Shown here piece by piece: positions 1-8,719 of a DNA stretch of 64,000 nucleotides; the first letter of the stretch is position 1; the number at the start of each line of letters is the position of its first letter. Under the pieces are notes generated by a model, which saw nothing but the letters and a program-made list of their open reading frames with translations, had not been told where the DNA came from and did not search any database. The position numbers and the translations under genes were made by a program. Where the stretch lies: contig NC_066270.1 of the NCBI RefSeq assembly GCF_905404315.1, forward strand, positions 12,232,001-12,296,000, written 5' to 3'. Source of the stretch: Leptidea sinapis. Lineage: Eukaryota; Arthropoda; Insecta; Lepidoptera; Pieridae.

Positions 1-274
1 GACATCAACAGATTAGTTGAATTCTCCAACTAATAATCTTGGTACTAGCACGTCCTAGTACTTATTATCACATATTGTTATTGAATAACCAAATCTTAAT
101 ATATATAAATCCAGTGTCCTGATGTTTGTTCCCAGTGAACTCCTAACTAATGAACGGATTTTAATGGGGATTACTTCATGGAGTTCAGTTTAGTTGATAG
201 CATAGGATAGTTTGTATTTCGATTTGGGACACATAATTATTTTTATTTCCCATGTTTGTTTTGTATGAACATAA

Positions 275-1848
275 TACACTGGCCTTCAAAAGTAAGTATC
301 ACACTTTTAAAATTGGCATAACGTTTTAAGTTCACAAGATATACTTTCGAAATAAAAAGGACTCCAAAAAGAATTTAATTTTGTACATAAAAACTTTATA
401 GGCGGTAATCTTCTTTTAAGAATTGGCTGAAAAAAAACTACAAAAACAAAACCATTCCTTTTTCAAAGTGGACGTTTCCGAATTACAATTTTACCATTCA
501 CATTTTTCTTTCTGTTTTAATTTTTTTTTCAAGATCGATGGGTCCTGTTTTTAAAATTTATGCTAAAAAGCACATAACATTTATTTATCATGCCTCTTTC
601 AGTTGAAGAATGTGCTAGGATCATGGCTTTTCTGGAACTAGGCATCAGTATGCGTCGCACTGCAAGAATGGTGGGTGTGACGGTACGAACGGTCCAAAAG
701 GTAAAGCGAAGGTACGAAGAGACTGGACACCATCTGAGGAGACCTTGTAATGGCAGACCCAGGTGTACCAGTGCCCGAGAAGATAGTTATATAATTTCCA
801 CTGTGTTAAGAAATCGCCACCAAAATGCAGTTGAAGTCCAGCAACAGCTACTTCTGACCCGGAGGGACTACATTAGTGACAGTACAGTGAGAAGAAGACT
901 TGCTGAAGCAAATTTGAAACCCCGAAGACCAGCGAGTGGCCCAAAACTCGAGAGACAGCATCGAGTTGTGAGACTGCGATACGCCCGTGAACACATGCAG
1001 TGGGATGAAGAAGAATGGTCAAGAATTTTGTTTGCAGATGAGTCTCAATTCTCCCTTTACACTTCTGATGGAAGGCGAAGTGTTTACAGGCGACCTGGTG
1101 AGCGATACCTTCAAGCCTGCATCTCAGAAAGAGTCCAATACGGTCGAGGCAGTGTACATGTATGGGCTGGCATATCTTCAGAAGGTCGCACAGAGCTAGT
1201 AGCCGTAGAAAATTGCACCCTCACTGGGCAAAGATATGCTCAAGAGATTCTCAATGAGTATGCAGGGCCGTATTTAGCAAATATGGATGATGGATCGATG
1301 CTGATGCATGATAATGCCCGGCCACACACGGCTCATATCGTACAAGAGTATATTCAGGAGGTCGGTATCAGCGTGATGGCTTGGCCATCAAGAAGTCCTG
1401 ATCTCAACACGATTGAACACGCCTGGGATGAGCTTGGGAGGCTAGTCAGAAATCGCAGACCACCACCTACTACCCTCAGGGCACTAAAGCAGGCCCTGGT
1501 AGAAGAATGGGAGAATATTCCCCAACATCGGCTCCGAAACCTAGTGTTCAGTATGCCAAACCGGCTCGAAGCTGTAATCAGAGCTCGAGGAGGCAATACC
1601 AGTTATTAAAAATTAAATAACATGTAATACATTTTAGTTGAATTTTTTTACACTAAACTAAAAATGTCTATTTTCATTGTTTTATCTTTTTTAAGTTAAA
1701 AATGTTACTAATGTATAATTTAAGTTTCTAAGAATTAAAGCCTATAAAATTTGCAACAAAACGTTTTTAATCTTAAATCTCTACCTTCTATAGTTAAGAA
1801 AAAAATTTAATTTGAAAAGTGTGATACTTACTTTTGCAGGCCAGTGTA
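275..1848 (+). mobile_element. Tc1-like DNA transposon, copy 1
   Basis: Flanked by TA target duplications (275-276 and 1847-1848). Inverted termini of about 38 bp start CACTGGCCTTCAAAAGTAAG on the left (from 277) and CACTGGCCTGCAAAAGTAAG on the right, read inward from 1846, with about two mismatches. It encloses one full-length transposase gene. Copy B at about 21,145-21,180 keeps the unoccupied version of the surrounding repeat, so this insertion is younger than the A/B duplication or was absent from B. A second copy lies at 10,336-11,904. Confidence 0.93.
590..1609 (+). CDS. Tc1-like transposase, DD34E, full length
   Basis: The protein has 339 residues, normal for Tc1-family transposases. 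It would bind the element's inverted termini and catalyse cut-and-paste transposition in the nucleus. The N-terminal 110 residues hold two helix-turn-helix units separated by a GRPR motif at 55-58. The catalytic residues are D150 (FADES), D241 (MHDNARPH) and E276 (in SPDLNTIEH), with 34 residues between the last two. The ATG at 590 is the first in-frame start and matches the start of copy 2. An ATTAAA signal lies just after the stop. Two positions depart from the family pattern: T274 where the motif normally reads DLNPIE, and R in YGRGS where copy 2 has YGGGS. There are no stops or frameshifts. Activity cannot be judged from sequence. Confidence 0.93.
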   Translation: MPLSVEECARIMAFLELGISMRRTARMVGVTVRTVQKVKRRYEETGHHLRRPCNGRPRCTSAREDSYIISTVLRNRHQNAVEVQQQLLLTRRDYISDSTVRRRLAEANLKPRRPASGPKLERQHRVVRLRYAREHMQWDEEEWSRILFADESQFSLYTSDGRRSVYRRPGERYLQACISERVQYGRGSVHVWAGISSEGRTELVAVENCTLTGQRYAQEILNEYAGPYLANMDDGSMLMHDNARPHTAHIVQEYIQEVGISVMAWPSRSPDLNTIEHAWDELGRLVRNRRPPPTTLRALKQALVEEWENIPQHRLRNLVFSMPNRLEAVIRARGGNTSY

Positions 1849-1906
1849 TTTCTAACGTAGAATTTATTGACGCACGGTTTGATAGTTGTGAAACAATTTC
1901 ATTATA

Positions 1907-1928
1907 TGGTGCTCCCACATTGCCGTTA
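1907..1928 (+). repeat. Harbinger left terminal inverted repeat
   Basis: A perfect 22-bp match, inverted, to 4952-4973. The outermost base is T, giving an ATA duplication outside it. An imperfect internal echo, GTGCTCCTACATTGATG, occurs near 2022. Confidence 0.9.
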
Positions 1929-2121
1929 TAAAATGTTTGTAAACATTTTATAACACCAAAACATTTACTAACAAATGTTAACAATTGTTGCACTTTGTTA
2001 GAAACTGTTACATGTTATAAGTGCTCCTACATTGATGGAAAATGTTTAAACATTTTATAACATCTAGTATTGGCTCGCAGTTTGGTTTCGCCTTCTGAGG
2101 GCTGAGGACGTCTACACGAAA

Positions 2122-4329
2122 ATGGAAGAAGATTTGCTCATTGGAATAGCTTTTATTTTTTGTTTAAAAAAGAAGAAAAAGCGCTCTTATTGGATGCGCC
2201 AAACGCTAAAAGCTAGAGGAAAATATAGTGCCACAGACTATCTCAAGGATTTAGGTATTGATGGTTGCTTAAAAGATTTTATAAGAATGAACAGTTCCGA
2301 ATTTGAATATCTACAAAATTTAATTGGGGCAAAAATAGGCAAACGAGACACTACATTTAGAAAATCTGTAAGTGTGACGGAAAGACTTGCGGTAACGTTA
2401 AGATTTTTGGCAACTGGTAGCAGTTATAAAAGTCTTGGAAATGTGTTCAAGTTGTCAGACCAAGTGATATCTATTATCGTACCAGAAGTGTGCGAGGCTC
2501 TCAATGAGGTTTTAAAGGAATACATACAGGTAAGTCAAACAACATTTTTAATTATTTTTTTATTTACTTTTAATATGATCTAATCTAATCATACTTTAGG
2601 TAGGTACCTATCTTACCTTACTAATAATTTTTTTAATACTTAACAAACCAAACATGTATTTTTTAATTTTTGATTGATTCCAACAAATCGTTTAATGATT
2701 GGGTCGAATCTTGGCTTGATTCCGATAAATTAGACGGACTCTGTGTTCTTGCGCTGGTACGAGTATGTGTCCTGGAGTTATCCGAAGAACTGGTTTCAAA
2801 TGAAGCCGAGGGACTCGGTGCGGTGTAGTATCCTCTCGAGCTACAGTCAGCATTATTTTCCGAAAAAGTGGATAGATTTGGTTCAGAGTTGTATCCCCAG
2901 GAACTACTAGCGGTTGGGTCTGTAAAGGTTGTTGGAAAATCATATTGTCCCATTGTCGCATTGTACAAAATATTGTTAATGTGATGTTGAGCAGTATTCT
3001 TAGCATGACTGTTTTTTATTTGTTTCAGTTTCATCGAGACATACTCTCCAAATGCGTCATTTTCATCCCTGCTTTTTCTAGATTCGTACATTCTTTGTAA
3101 AATATTTACAGCTTCTTGTTGTGTTGGATCTTGTTCTACTTCAGGCCGTCTTCTTTTCCGAAATGGTTTTGGGGTGGCGAAAGGCGTGCCCGTAGTTTCA
3201 TCAGTGACAGTATTTCCTGTTTCGTTCAAACTGAGAGTGTTTTCTGAAGCAATTCTGTTTTCTTCGTTACCCTGAAAGAATAGAACTAAACGATAATTTC
3301 AAGTTATAGGCGCGTCAAATTAGCTAAAATTGTAAAAAAATCTATAACCGCGATTTTCTTTTTCTATTACTTAACAACCCTTAACTGAAATCATATTTTT
3401 TTATAGTGTATTCTATTAATATTTCATACTTAATAAAAATATCCAATAAAATTTGTTAGAATAACGAGTTATAAATTTATTTTTCGCGCCTATTTCTTAA
3501 TCTTCTATTTTTGTTCCAGATACCAACAACACCTCAAGAGTGGCTACACGTGGCAAATTCATTTGAAGAAAAATGGAATTTCCCAAATTGCTTAGGAAGT
3601 ATCGATGGAAAGCACGTAGCCATACAAAAGCCAATTGATAGCGGCAGTGAATATTACAACTATAAAGGATTTTACAGCGTTGTACTTTTAGCGATAGTGG
3701 ACGCAGAATACAACTTTCTGTACGTGAATATTGGCTGCCAAGGACGCATAAGTGATGGCGGAGTTTTCGCAAACACAAAATTTCGAAATAAAATTAACGA
3801 CAATAGTTTAAAAATACCCAGTGACAGCTCACTACCAGGCAGAAACAAACCTCTTCCTTATGTGTTCGTAACAGATGATGCGTTCCCTTTACAAAAACAC
3901 TTATTAAAACCTTTTCCAGGACCACAGGATAGCAATTCTAAGGAAAGAATCTTCAGTTATAGACTGAGTCGTGCGAGGAGAACAGTAGAGAACGCATTTG
4001 GGATTTTGTCAGCCAGATTTAGAGTTTTACGAACTACAATATTATTAGATCCAGAAAAAACTACTACTTTAATTATGACATGCGTGCTACTGCATAATTT
4101 TATAAGAAAAACTGAATCGAGCATGATTTACGCTCCATCTCAATACTATGATGGAGATGACATAGTAACTGGTACACGTATCGATGGACAATGGAGATTA
4201 GAACAGCAGCAATTAACACCACTTGAAGCATGTGAATCCCTGACAGATGATGGGAAAGAAATAAGAAAAGAATTCGCAGAATATTTTTCAAATGAAGGGT
4301 TTTTGGACTGGGCATCTAAATATTATTAA
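2122..4329 (+). CDS. Harbinger transposase (DDE_Tnp_4 type), two exons
   Basis: Exon 1 is 2122-2529 (136 codons, ending in CAG before GTAAGT). The intron is 2530-3519 and ends TTTTTGTTCCAG. Exon 2 is 3520-4329 (269 codons plus stop). The join is in frame and gives 405 residues. Harbinger transposases are RNase H-fold DDE nucleases that excise and insert the element. The likely catalytic residues are D165 (GSIDGKH), D255 (TDDAFP) and E293 (RRTVENAFG). GFYSVVLLAIVDAEYNF and GRISDGG are also family hallmarks. Exon 1 holds a basic stretch and a helical region with SVTERLAVTLRFLATGSSY, typical upstream of the nuclease fold. The intron contains exon 2 of the opposite-strand gene. An AATAAA signal lies at 4340-4345. 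The splice sites are inferred, not proven. Confidence 0.9.
2632..2637 (-). promoter_or_regulatory. Likely poly(A) signal of MADF gene
   Basis: ATTAAA on the minus strand lies about 26 bases past the stop at 2663. The 3' end would fall within the transposase intron, short of its exon 1 (which ends at 2529). Confidence 0.4.
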
Positions 4330-4678
4330 AAGACGTTAAAATAAAACTCACCTGCAACCCTCCATCGACAGTTAAACTTGGAATATTTTTGCCTTTAAGG
4401 AACATGAGTTTTTTAAATGCAAACCATTTACTTGACTCATTAGCTCCTGCACCAGATTTATTAGATTTACATTCTCGGTTAAATTGACCTACGAGTGATC
4501 GAATCTTTTTTTCAATTACTTTTTTATCCATATTAAATTCACTGGCAATTTCCATCCAAGCATCGTGTTTTTTATTTCGGTCTTTGTAGCTCTCTGACAT
4601 CGTGTTCCATAGTACTTCTCTTGCTTGAAACATTTCAATCAGTTTGTAAACATCATCGTTATTCCAATTACCGGACAT
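2663..4678 (-). CDS. Harbinger accessory MADF/Myb-like DNA-binding protein, two exons
   Basis: Exon 1 runs from 4678 down to 4352 (109 codons, ending CAG before GTGAGT). The intron is 4351-3272 and ends TTCTATTCTTTCAG. Exon 2 is 3271-2663 (202 codons plus stop). The join is in frame and gives 311 residues. Residues about 6-97 look like a MADF/trihelix domain, with conserved W and basic positions (VLWNTMSESYKD, AWMEIASEF, VIEKKIRSLVGQF). Exon 2 has a basic cluster (RKRRRPE, a likely nuclear signal), a helical segment and a serine-rich tail. PIF/Harbinger elements carry a second Myb-like protein that helps the transposase enter the nucleus and bind the ends; this gene fits that role. The intron contains transposase exon 2 in antisense. 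Confidence 0.85.
4340..4345 (+). promoter_or_regulatory. Likely poly(A) signal of transposase gene
   Basis: AATAAA begins 11 bases after the transposase stop. Cleavage 10-30 bases on would end the mRNA at or just past the boundary with exon 1 of the opposite gene (4352). Confidence 0.5.
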
Positions 4679-4951
4679 ATTTTATTGCTTGGCGCACGCG
4701 CAACCACTAATACACACGCACAGCGATGCACGCTGACACAAAGGAACTGACAAGCGAGACACCACGCGCAGCGACCTGCGTACTCTAACCCCCACCGCAC
4801 CGCACCGCCTATCCCGCCATCACCCTTATAAAATGTTTACAAACAAAAGATAACACATTTTACTAACATTACTAAACATTTTCTAACATGAAAATTTATT
4901 TGTGATTAAATGTTTGCTAACAAATGTTTACTAACGTTATTAAACATTTTC

Positions 4952-4973
4952 TAACGGCAATGTGGGAGCACCA
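4952..4973 (-). repeat. Harbinger right terminal inverted repeat
   Basis: Reverse complement of 1907-1928 over all 22 bases. It is followed by ATAACAAC, which continues the host repeat exactly as in the two empty sites. Confidence 0.9.
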
Positions 4974-5364
4974 ATAACAACAGGGAACATATTTTAATAA
5001 TAATTCTTGATGTTATGAAATATTTTTGACAAATTCATAAGAAACTGTATTTTATTGATTATGTACAGAACAATGTTTGTCGGGTCAGCTAGTAATAATA
5101 TAAATTAATGTGACTTATACCACAAATAGAACCACATTAATAGTTATCAATTAATTTTCAACAACAATACCGGCACATATGTTCTCAATATGAGTGCAAA
5201 CATGTAGAATTTTGTAAAGCATGTCAGCCTTTGTTGTCTAAATGATCTACTTATCGAATAATAGCTAGATTCTTAACATAGATACTGTCAATAATGGATA
5301 AAAGCGAACGAAATACTGACACCAATATCAATACTGTCCAAATTGTTTAATTTTGTTAATTTTA

Positions 5365-5851
5365 GGGTATGTTCCGATATGCACTGCGAGCACTGCACAG
5401 TGCTATCACTGTAGAATAATTCGTTCCGTTATGAACTGCCAGTACACTGCCGCAGTACCCTAGGGTAATATATGTCGTCATAAGCCGCCGCCATATTCTA
5501 CTGTGAGCACTGGCGTTTACGAGGTAAGGTACTCGCAGTACTTTGATCACGTGATCAGTCAAAACCACTCGAGTGCCTAAAGTTTTATACTTAAACAATA
5601 CTTTCAGTTTAATCCAAAATAATTTTAATTTGACAGTACTCCAGTACTTCAACAGTTTTTTTTTAATGAACTAGAAAACTTTAATTCACTAATTTGAATG
5701 CTGCGTCAAAAAATGCGGCTGACAGTATACGGGATTGCGTTCCCTTTTAAATAGTAGCAAATATAACTTACTATAAAGGAACGGCTTCACAGTATACTAA
5801 ATTGACGTCAAACTGTACAGTGGTCGCAGTGCACAATATCGGAACATACCC
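5365..5851. mobile_element. MITE with GGGTATGTTCCG ends
   Basis: The left arm reads GGGTATGTTCCGATATGCAC and the right arm, inverted, starts GGGTATGTTCCGATATTGTG. The arms pair for about 37-40 bp allowing one 3-base indel. Flanks are TTA (5362-5364) and CTA (5852-5854), and copy B keeps a single CTA at 21,617-21,619. A 3-bp duplication with G-rich ends suggests a Harbinger-type MITE, but its ends differ from those of the element at 1907-4973. No coding capacity. The interior has several GCACTG and AGTACT words. Confidence 0.8.
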
Positions 5852-6128
5852 CTACTTTCCTTAATCTTTTATGGCAGTAGCTTCACAGGATACTTAGAAG
5901 AGGTATTCGAGAAATAAATGTCCGCTATGCAGTGCTGGGAGTATTGTGTATCTTCACTTCCAATATCCGTCAGTGCTTAAGGACTAAAGTATTCAATGCC
6001 TTTCTTTTATTGTCAGTGATAGTGATATATCACACTGATATATCACACTGAAACGTGATCTTTCACTATTGGTCTTATAAAGATAAATAGAAGCCGATAA
6101 ACGCTATGGATAAAATTATGGAAATAAC

Positions 6129-6440
6129 TTTTTTTTATGATAATAAGATACGAGACGAGCAGGATGTTCAGCTGATGGTAATTGATACACCATGCCCATT
6201 ACAGTGCAGTGCCGCTCAGAATTTTTGAAACATCCACAAATTCTGAGCAGCACTACAATGGCGCTCGTCGCCTTGAAACATAAGATGTTAAGTCTCATTT
6301 GCCTAGTAATCTTACTAGCTATGAAGTATTTTGGACCGAAACACAATAATGTTTACACATAACTGCTTCACGGTAGAAATAGGCGCCGTTGTTGTACCCA
6401 TAATCTAGCCGGCATCCTGTGCAAAGGAGCCTCCCACTGA
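6129..6440 (-). mobile_element. SINE-like retroposon
   Basis: The A-tail (a T run on the plus strand) at 6129 is followed by the family core GTTCAGCTGATGG, a GCGCTCGTCGCC block, and ends near GCAAAGGAGCCTCCCACTGA. The same family occurs at 6888, 21,839, 36,293, 45,182, 52,409, 56,640 and 62,612. Lepidopteran genomes carry abundant SINEs of this kind; I do not assign a family name. Confidence 0.7.
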
Positions 6441-6887
6441 TAGTTAAAATGATGTAACTAAAGTCCTATCTACAAAATTGAATCGTGACCCACCTTAATG
6501 TCATTTTCCTACAATCATAATAAACAAAAAGGTCGAAAGTTGCTTGAAAATACGTAATTTTCATTTTATTAGACTCTGACAGTCCGCCGTTTCTTTTTCG
6601 TGCAAATATAAACCTAACTGTTTTTATGATTTTAAAAGAACTATCAGCAATGTGGGTCATTAATCAATTTTGTCGATGGCACATTATCACTGCTGATCTA
6701 ATGTTACTGAAATAACGCAAAAAATTAAAAAGTTAAATGTGGTTTAGGCAGGGCATAATCAATCGGAACAGATGGTTCTCGACTGGCGACCACTGGTAGA
6801 ATAGTGGAGTACGGGACAGCTTCCCAAAAAATTGACTGATGACCTGATAAAAGCAACCAGAAACCGTTGAATGCAAACCTCAAAGAT

Positions 6888-7170
6888 TTTTTTTTAATGA
6901 AAATAAGGTACGAGACGAGCAGGACGTTCAGCTGATGGTCATTGATACGCCCTGCCCATTACAATGCAGTGTCGCTCAGGATTCTCGAAAAACGCTCGTC
7001 ACCTTGACATATAAGATGTTAAGTCTCTTTTGCCCAGTAATTTCACCAGCTACGGCAACCTTCAGACCGAAACACAATAATGCTTACAAATGACTGCTTC
7101 ACGGCAGAAATAGACGCCGTTGTGGTACCCATAATCTAGCCGGCATCCTGGGCAAAGGAGCCTCCCACTA
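6888..7170 (-). mobile_element. SINE-like retroposon
   Basis: Same family as 6129-6440, with a T run at 6886-6894 and the same inner and end blocks. A short internal piece is missing between GATTCTCGAAAA and CGCTCGTCACC. It is matched in copy B at about 21,956-22,256, so it predates the duplication. Confidence 0.7.
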
Positions 7171-7500
7171 GTAACAGATCAGACACTGTAGGCGTATACT
7201 TCTTTGGCCTGACGCTGATAATATATACATAATATTTTCTCTACATTATTATGTTTTGAAACATATTTGGTTATAATGAATTAGTACATGAAATATATAG
7301 ATACAGTAGACCGATTATAAGAATTATTAATTTCGGAATCAAATCGGTTTAAAATAAAATAGGTTTCTAAAAAAATATAATAGAATTATTACATATTATA
7401 TATACATTATTATTATTTGAAGATGGTGGCTATTTATCTAGTCCTAATGATTCCTAGTAACACCGCGTCCAAAATTGAACTATTGTGTTCGCCACTCATA

Positions 7501-7722
7501 CTATAGCTCGTCGTCAAGCCCTGCAGCCTTCAAAAACCGCAGTATCTTCTTGACGCGAGTGTTACAAACACCACCTGGTAGCAAGGTGTAGCCGCCAAAG
7601 ATTGTGTAACGCTTATTCATTAGTGGGCCGTAATCGCAGAGTAGATGAAGAGGCGTTTCATCAGCCTCAAGGCAAAATCTGCAAGTTTTATCATTTTTGA
7701 TGCCGACCACACTGAGGTGCTA
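7501..7722 (-). pseudogene. LINE pol C-terminal fragment with zinc-binding motif
   Basis: The reading frame contains CRFCLEADETPLHLLC, the cysteine/histidine motif that follows RNase H in I/R1-type retrotransposons, and ends FLKAAGLDDEL. The upstream part is lost: copy A jumps from the motif to other sequence, while the paralog in copy B (22,545-22,965) still has about 40 more residues. The gene fragment is on the minus strand and was present before the duplication. Confidence 0.65.
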
Positions 7723-7771
7723 AGCATTCGCATATCTACTGTTGAATGATCTTACCGATGCTTTACTGTGG

Positions 7772-8507
7772 TTTATTTATTTATTTATACTTAAATAAAA
7801 CGGCGTAAGCCAATTACAATATTAAAGCGAGTTGGTGCGAGCCACAGTACGGTATGTGTCGGTCTCGCGAACAATCTATGCCTGCGCCTCGAACAGTAAT
7901 TGTCCGGTACAAAGATTCTACATAGCTCAACATGCAAACTCGGCGCATCTATATCACCTCTGAGAACTCTGTACATAACTGTGAGCTGCTGTCGCTTTCG
8001 CCTAACCTCGAGGGAGTTGTAGCCTAATGTACCCAGAAGAAATTTTGTGGGATACATATAGGGGTAGTCTCCATGCGTACGTTTGTAAAGGTACCTAAGA
8101 AAAGCTTTTTGCACCTTTTCGAGAAGGAGTACATAAGTACTTTCATGCGGATTCCACACACACATAGCTGTTTCTAGCTTGCTGCGCACTAAAGCACCGA
8201 ATAAAAGCTTTATGACTGGTTCAGATGTGAAATCCCCAGAATTCCTCAAAACAAAGCCTAAAATTCTATAGGATTCCTTGGCCAGAGTGGTTAAAACCTT
8301 CCATGATCACATTGATCATGGAAGGTTAACTTTCGATCGAATGTGACATCAAGGTCTTTGATAGTTTCTGGTCGAGATATCGAATCACCACCAATTTTAT
8401 AATCAAACTCTATTGGGCACCACTTTCGACCGAAAGTCATGGCATAGCATTTCGACGTATTAAATGTCATACGGTTCCTCAAGCTCCACTGGAACACAGC
8501 TTGCACA
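7772..8507 (-). pseudogene. LINE fragment: RT thumb and C-terminal region with TAAA tail
   Basis: Read on the minus strand, it begins in the RT palm/thumb region (MTFNTSKCYAMTFGRK), continues through VCVWNPHESTYV-like sequence and a post-RT block (VPDNYCSRRRHRLF), and ends in TTTTATTTAAGTATAAATAA with a TAAA repeat. The same C-terminal block recurs at 32,230 and 41,005. The frame is broken near 8290-8330, where a perfect hairpin sits. It is 5' truncated and joined at 8508 to the 3' end of the Jockey-like LINE. Confidence 0.7.
8295..8327. repeat. Perfect 15-bp hairpin inside LINE remnant
   Basis: AACCTTCCATGATCA at 8295-8309 and its exact complement at 8313-8327 are separated by three bases. 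It interrupts an RT reading frame, so it is probably a repair-generated inversion and not a functional site. Confidence 0.85.
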
Positions 8508-8719
8508 TCAAATTCAAATTCAAATATTTTTATTCAAAATAGGATTTATAATCACTTATTGAACGTCAAAATCTACGACCCATTCAAAAGAGACTGCTTC
8601 AGACCTGAGAAGAATGGGCGCAAGAAACTCAGCGGGCTTTTTTTTTTATATAAAATATGGATTACAATGTAATATCGTACAATAAACATTAATAATTAAA
8701 GAGCTTGAGGGTGTTCGCT

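Larger units (their letters stand above)
1907..4973. mobile_element. PIF/Harbinger DNA transposon, apparently complete
   Basis: The element is 3,067 bp with perfect 22-bp terminal inverted repeats (1907-1928 and 4952-4973) beginning TGGTGCTCCCACATTGCC. It is flanked by ATA on both sides. Two paralogous empty sites in this window, near 21,215 and 55,337, read TTATAACAAC, so exactly one ATA was duplicated; three-base duplications are typical of PIF/Harbinger. Subterminal regions carry several copies of AAACATTTTNTAAC and related AAATGTTTNCTAAC words on both sides, which may be transposase binding sites. It encodes two convergent spliced genes, transposase and MADF protein, both open over their full length. 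Confidence 0.92.
94..5092 (+). mobile_element. Non-autonomous Helitron-like repeat hosting nested transposons
   Basis: The host repeat starts TCTTAATATATATAAATCCA and ends GTCGGGTCAGCTAG. The 5' TC is preceded by A and the 3' CTAG is followed by T, which matches the Helitron rule of insertion between A and T without target duplication. The paralog in copy B (20,977-21,336) is only about 360 bp because it lacks the two DNA transposons inserted here at 275-1848 and 1907-4973. No coding sequence belongs to the host repeat. I cannot see the usual 3' hairpin clearly, so the Helitron assignment rests on the ends and the empty-site comparison. Confidence 0.6.

Noticed and set aside
1354..1596. 80-residue frame antisense to the Tc1 transposase, repeated at 10,585-10,827
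   Set aside because: Shadow of the transposase codons; it appears in both Tc1 copies only because the gene does.
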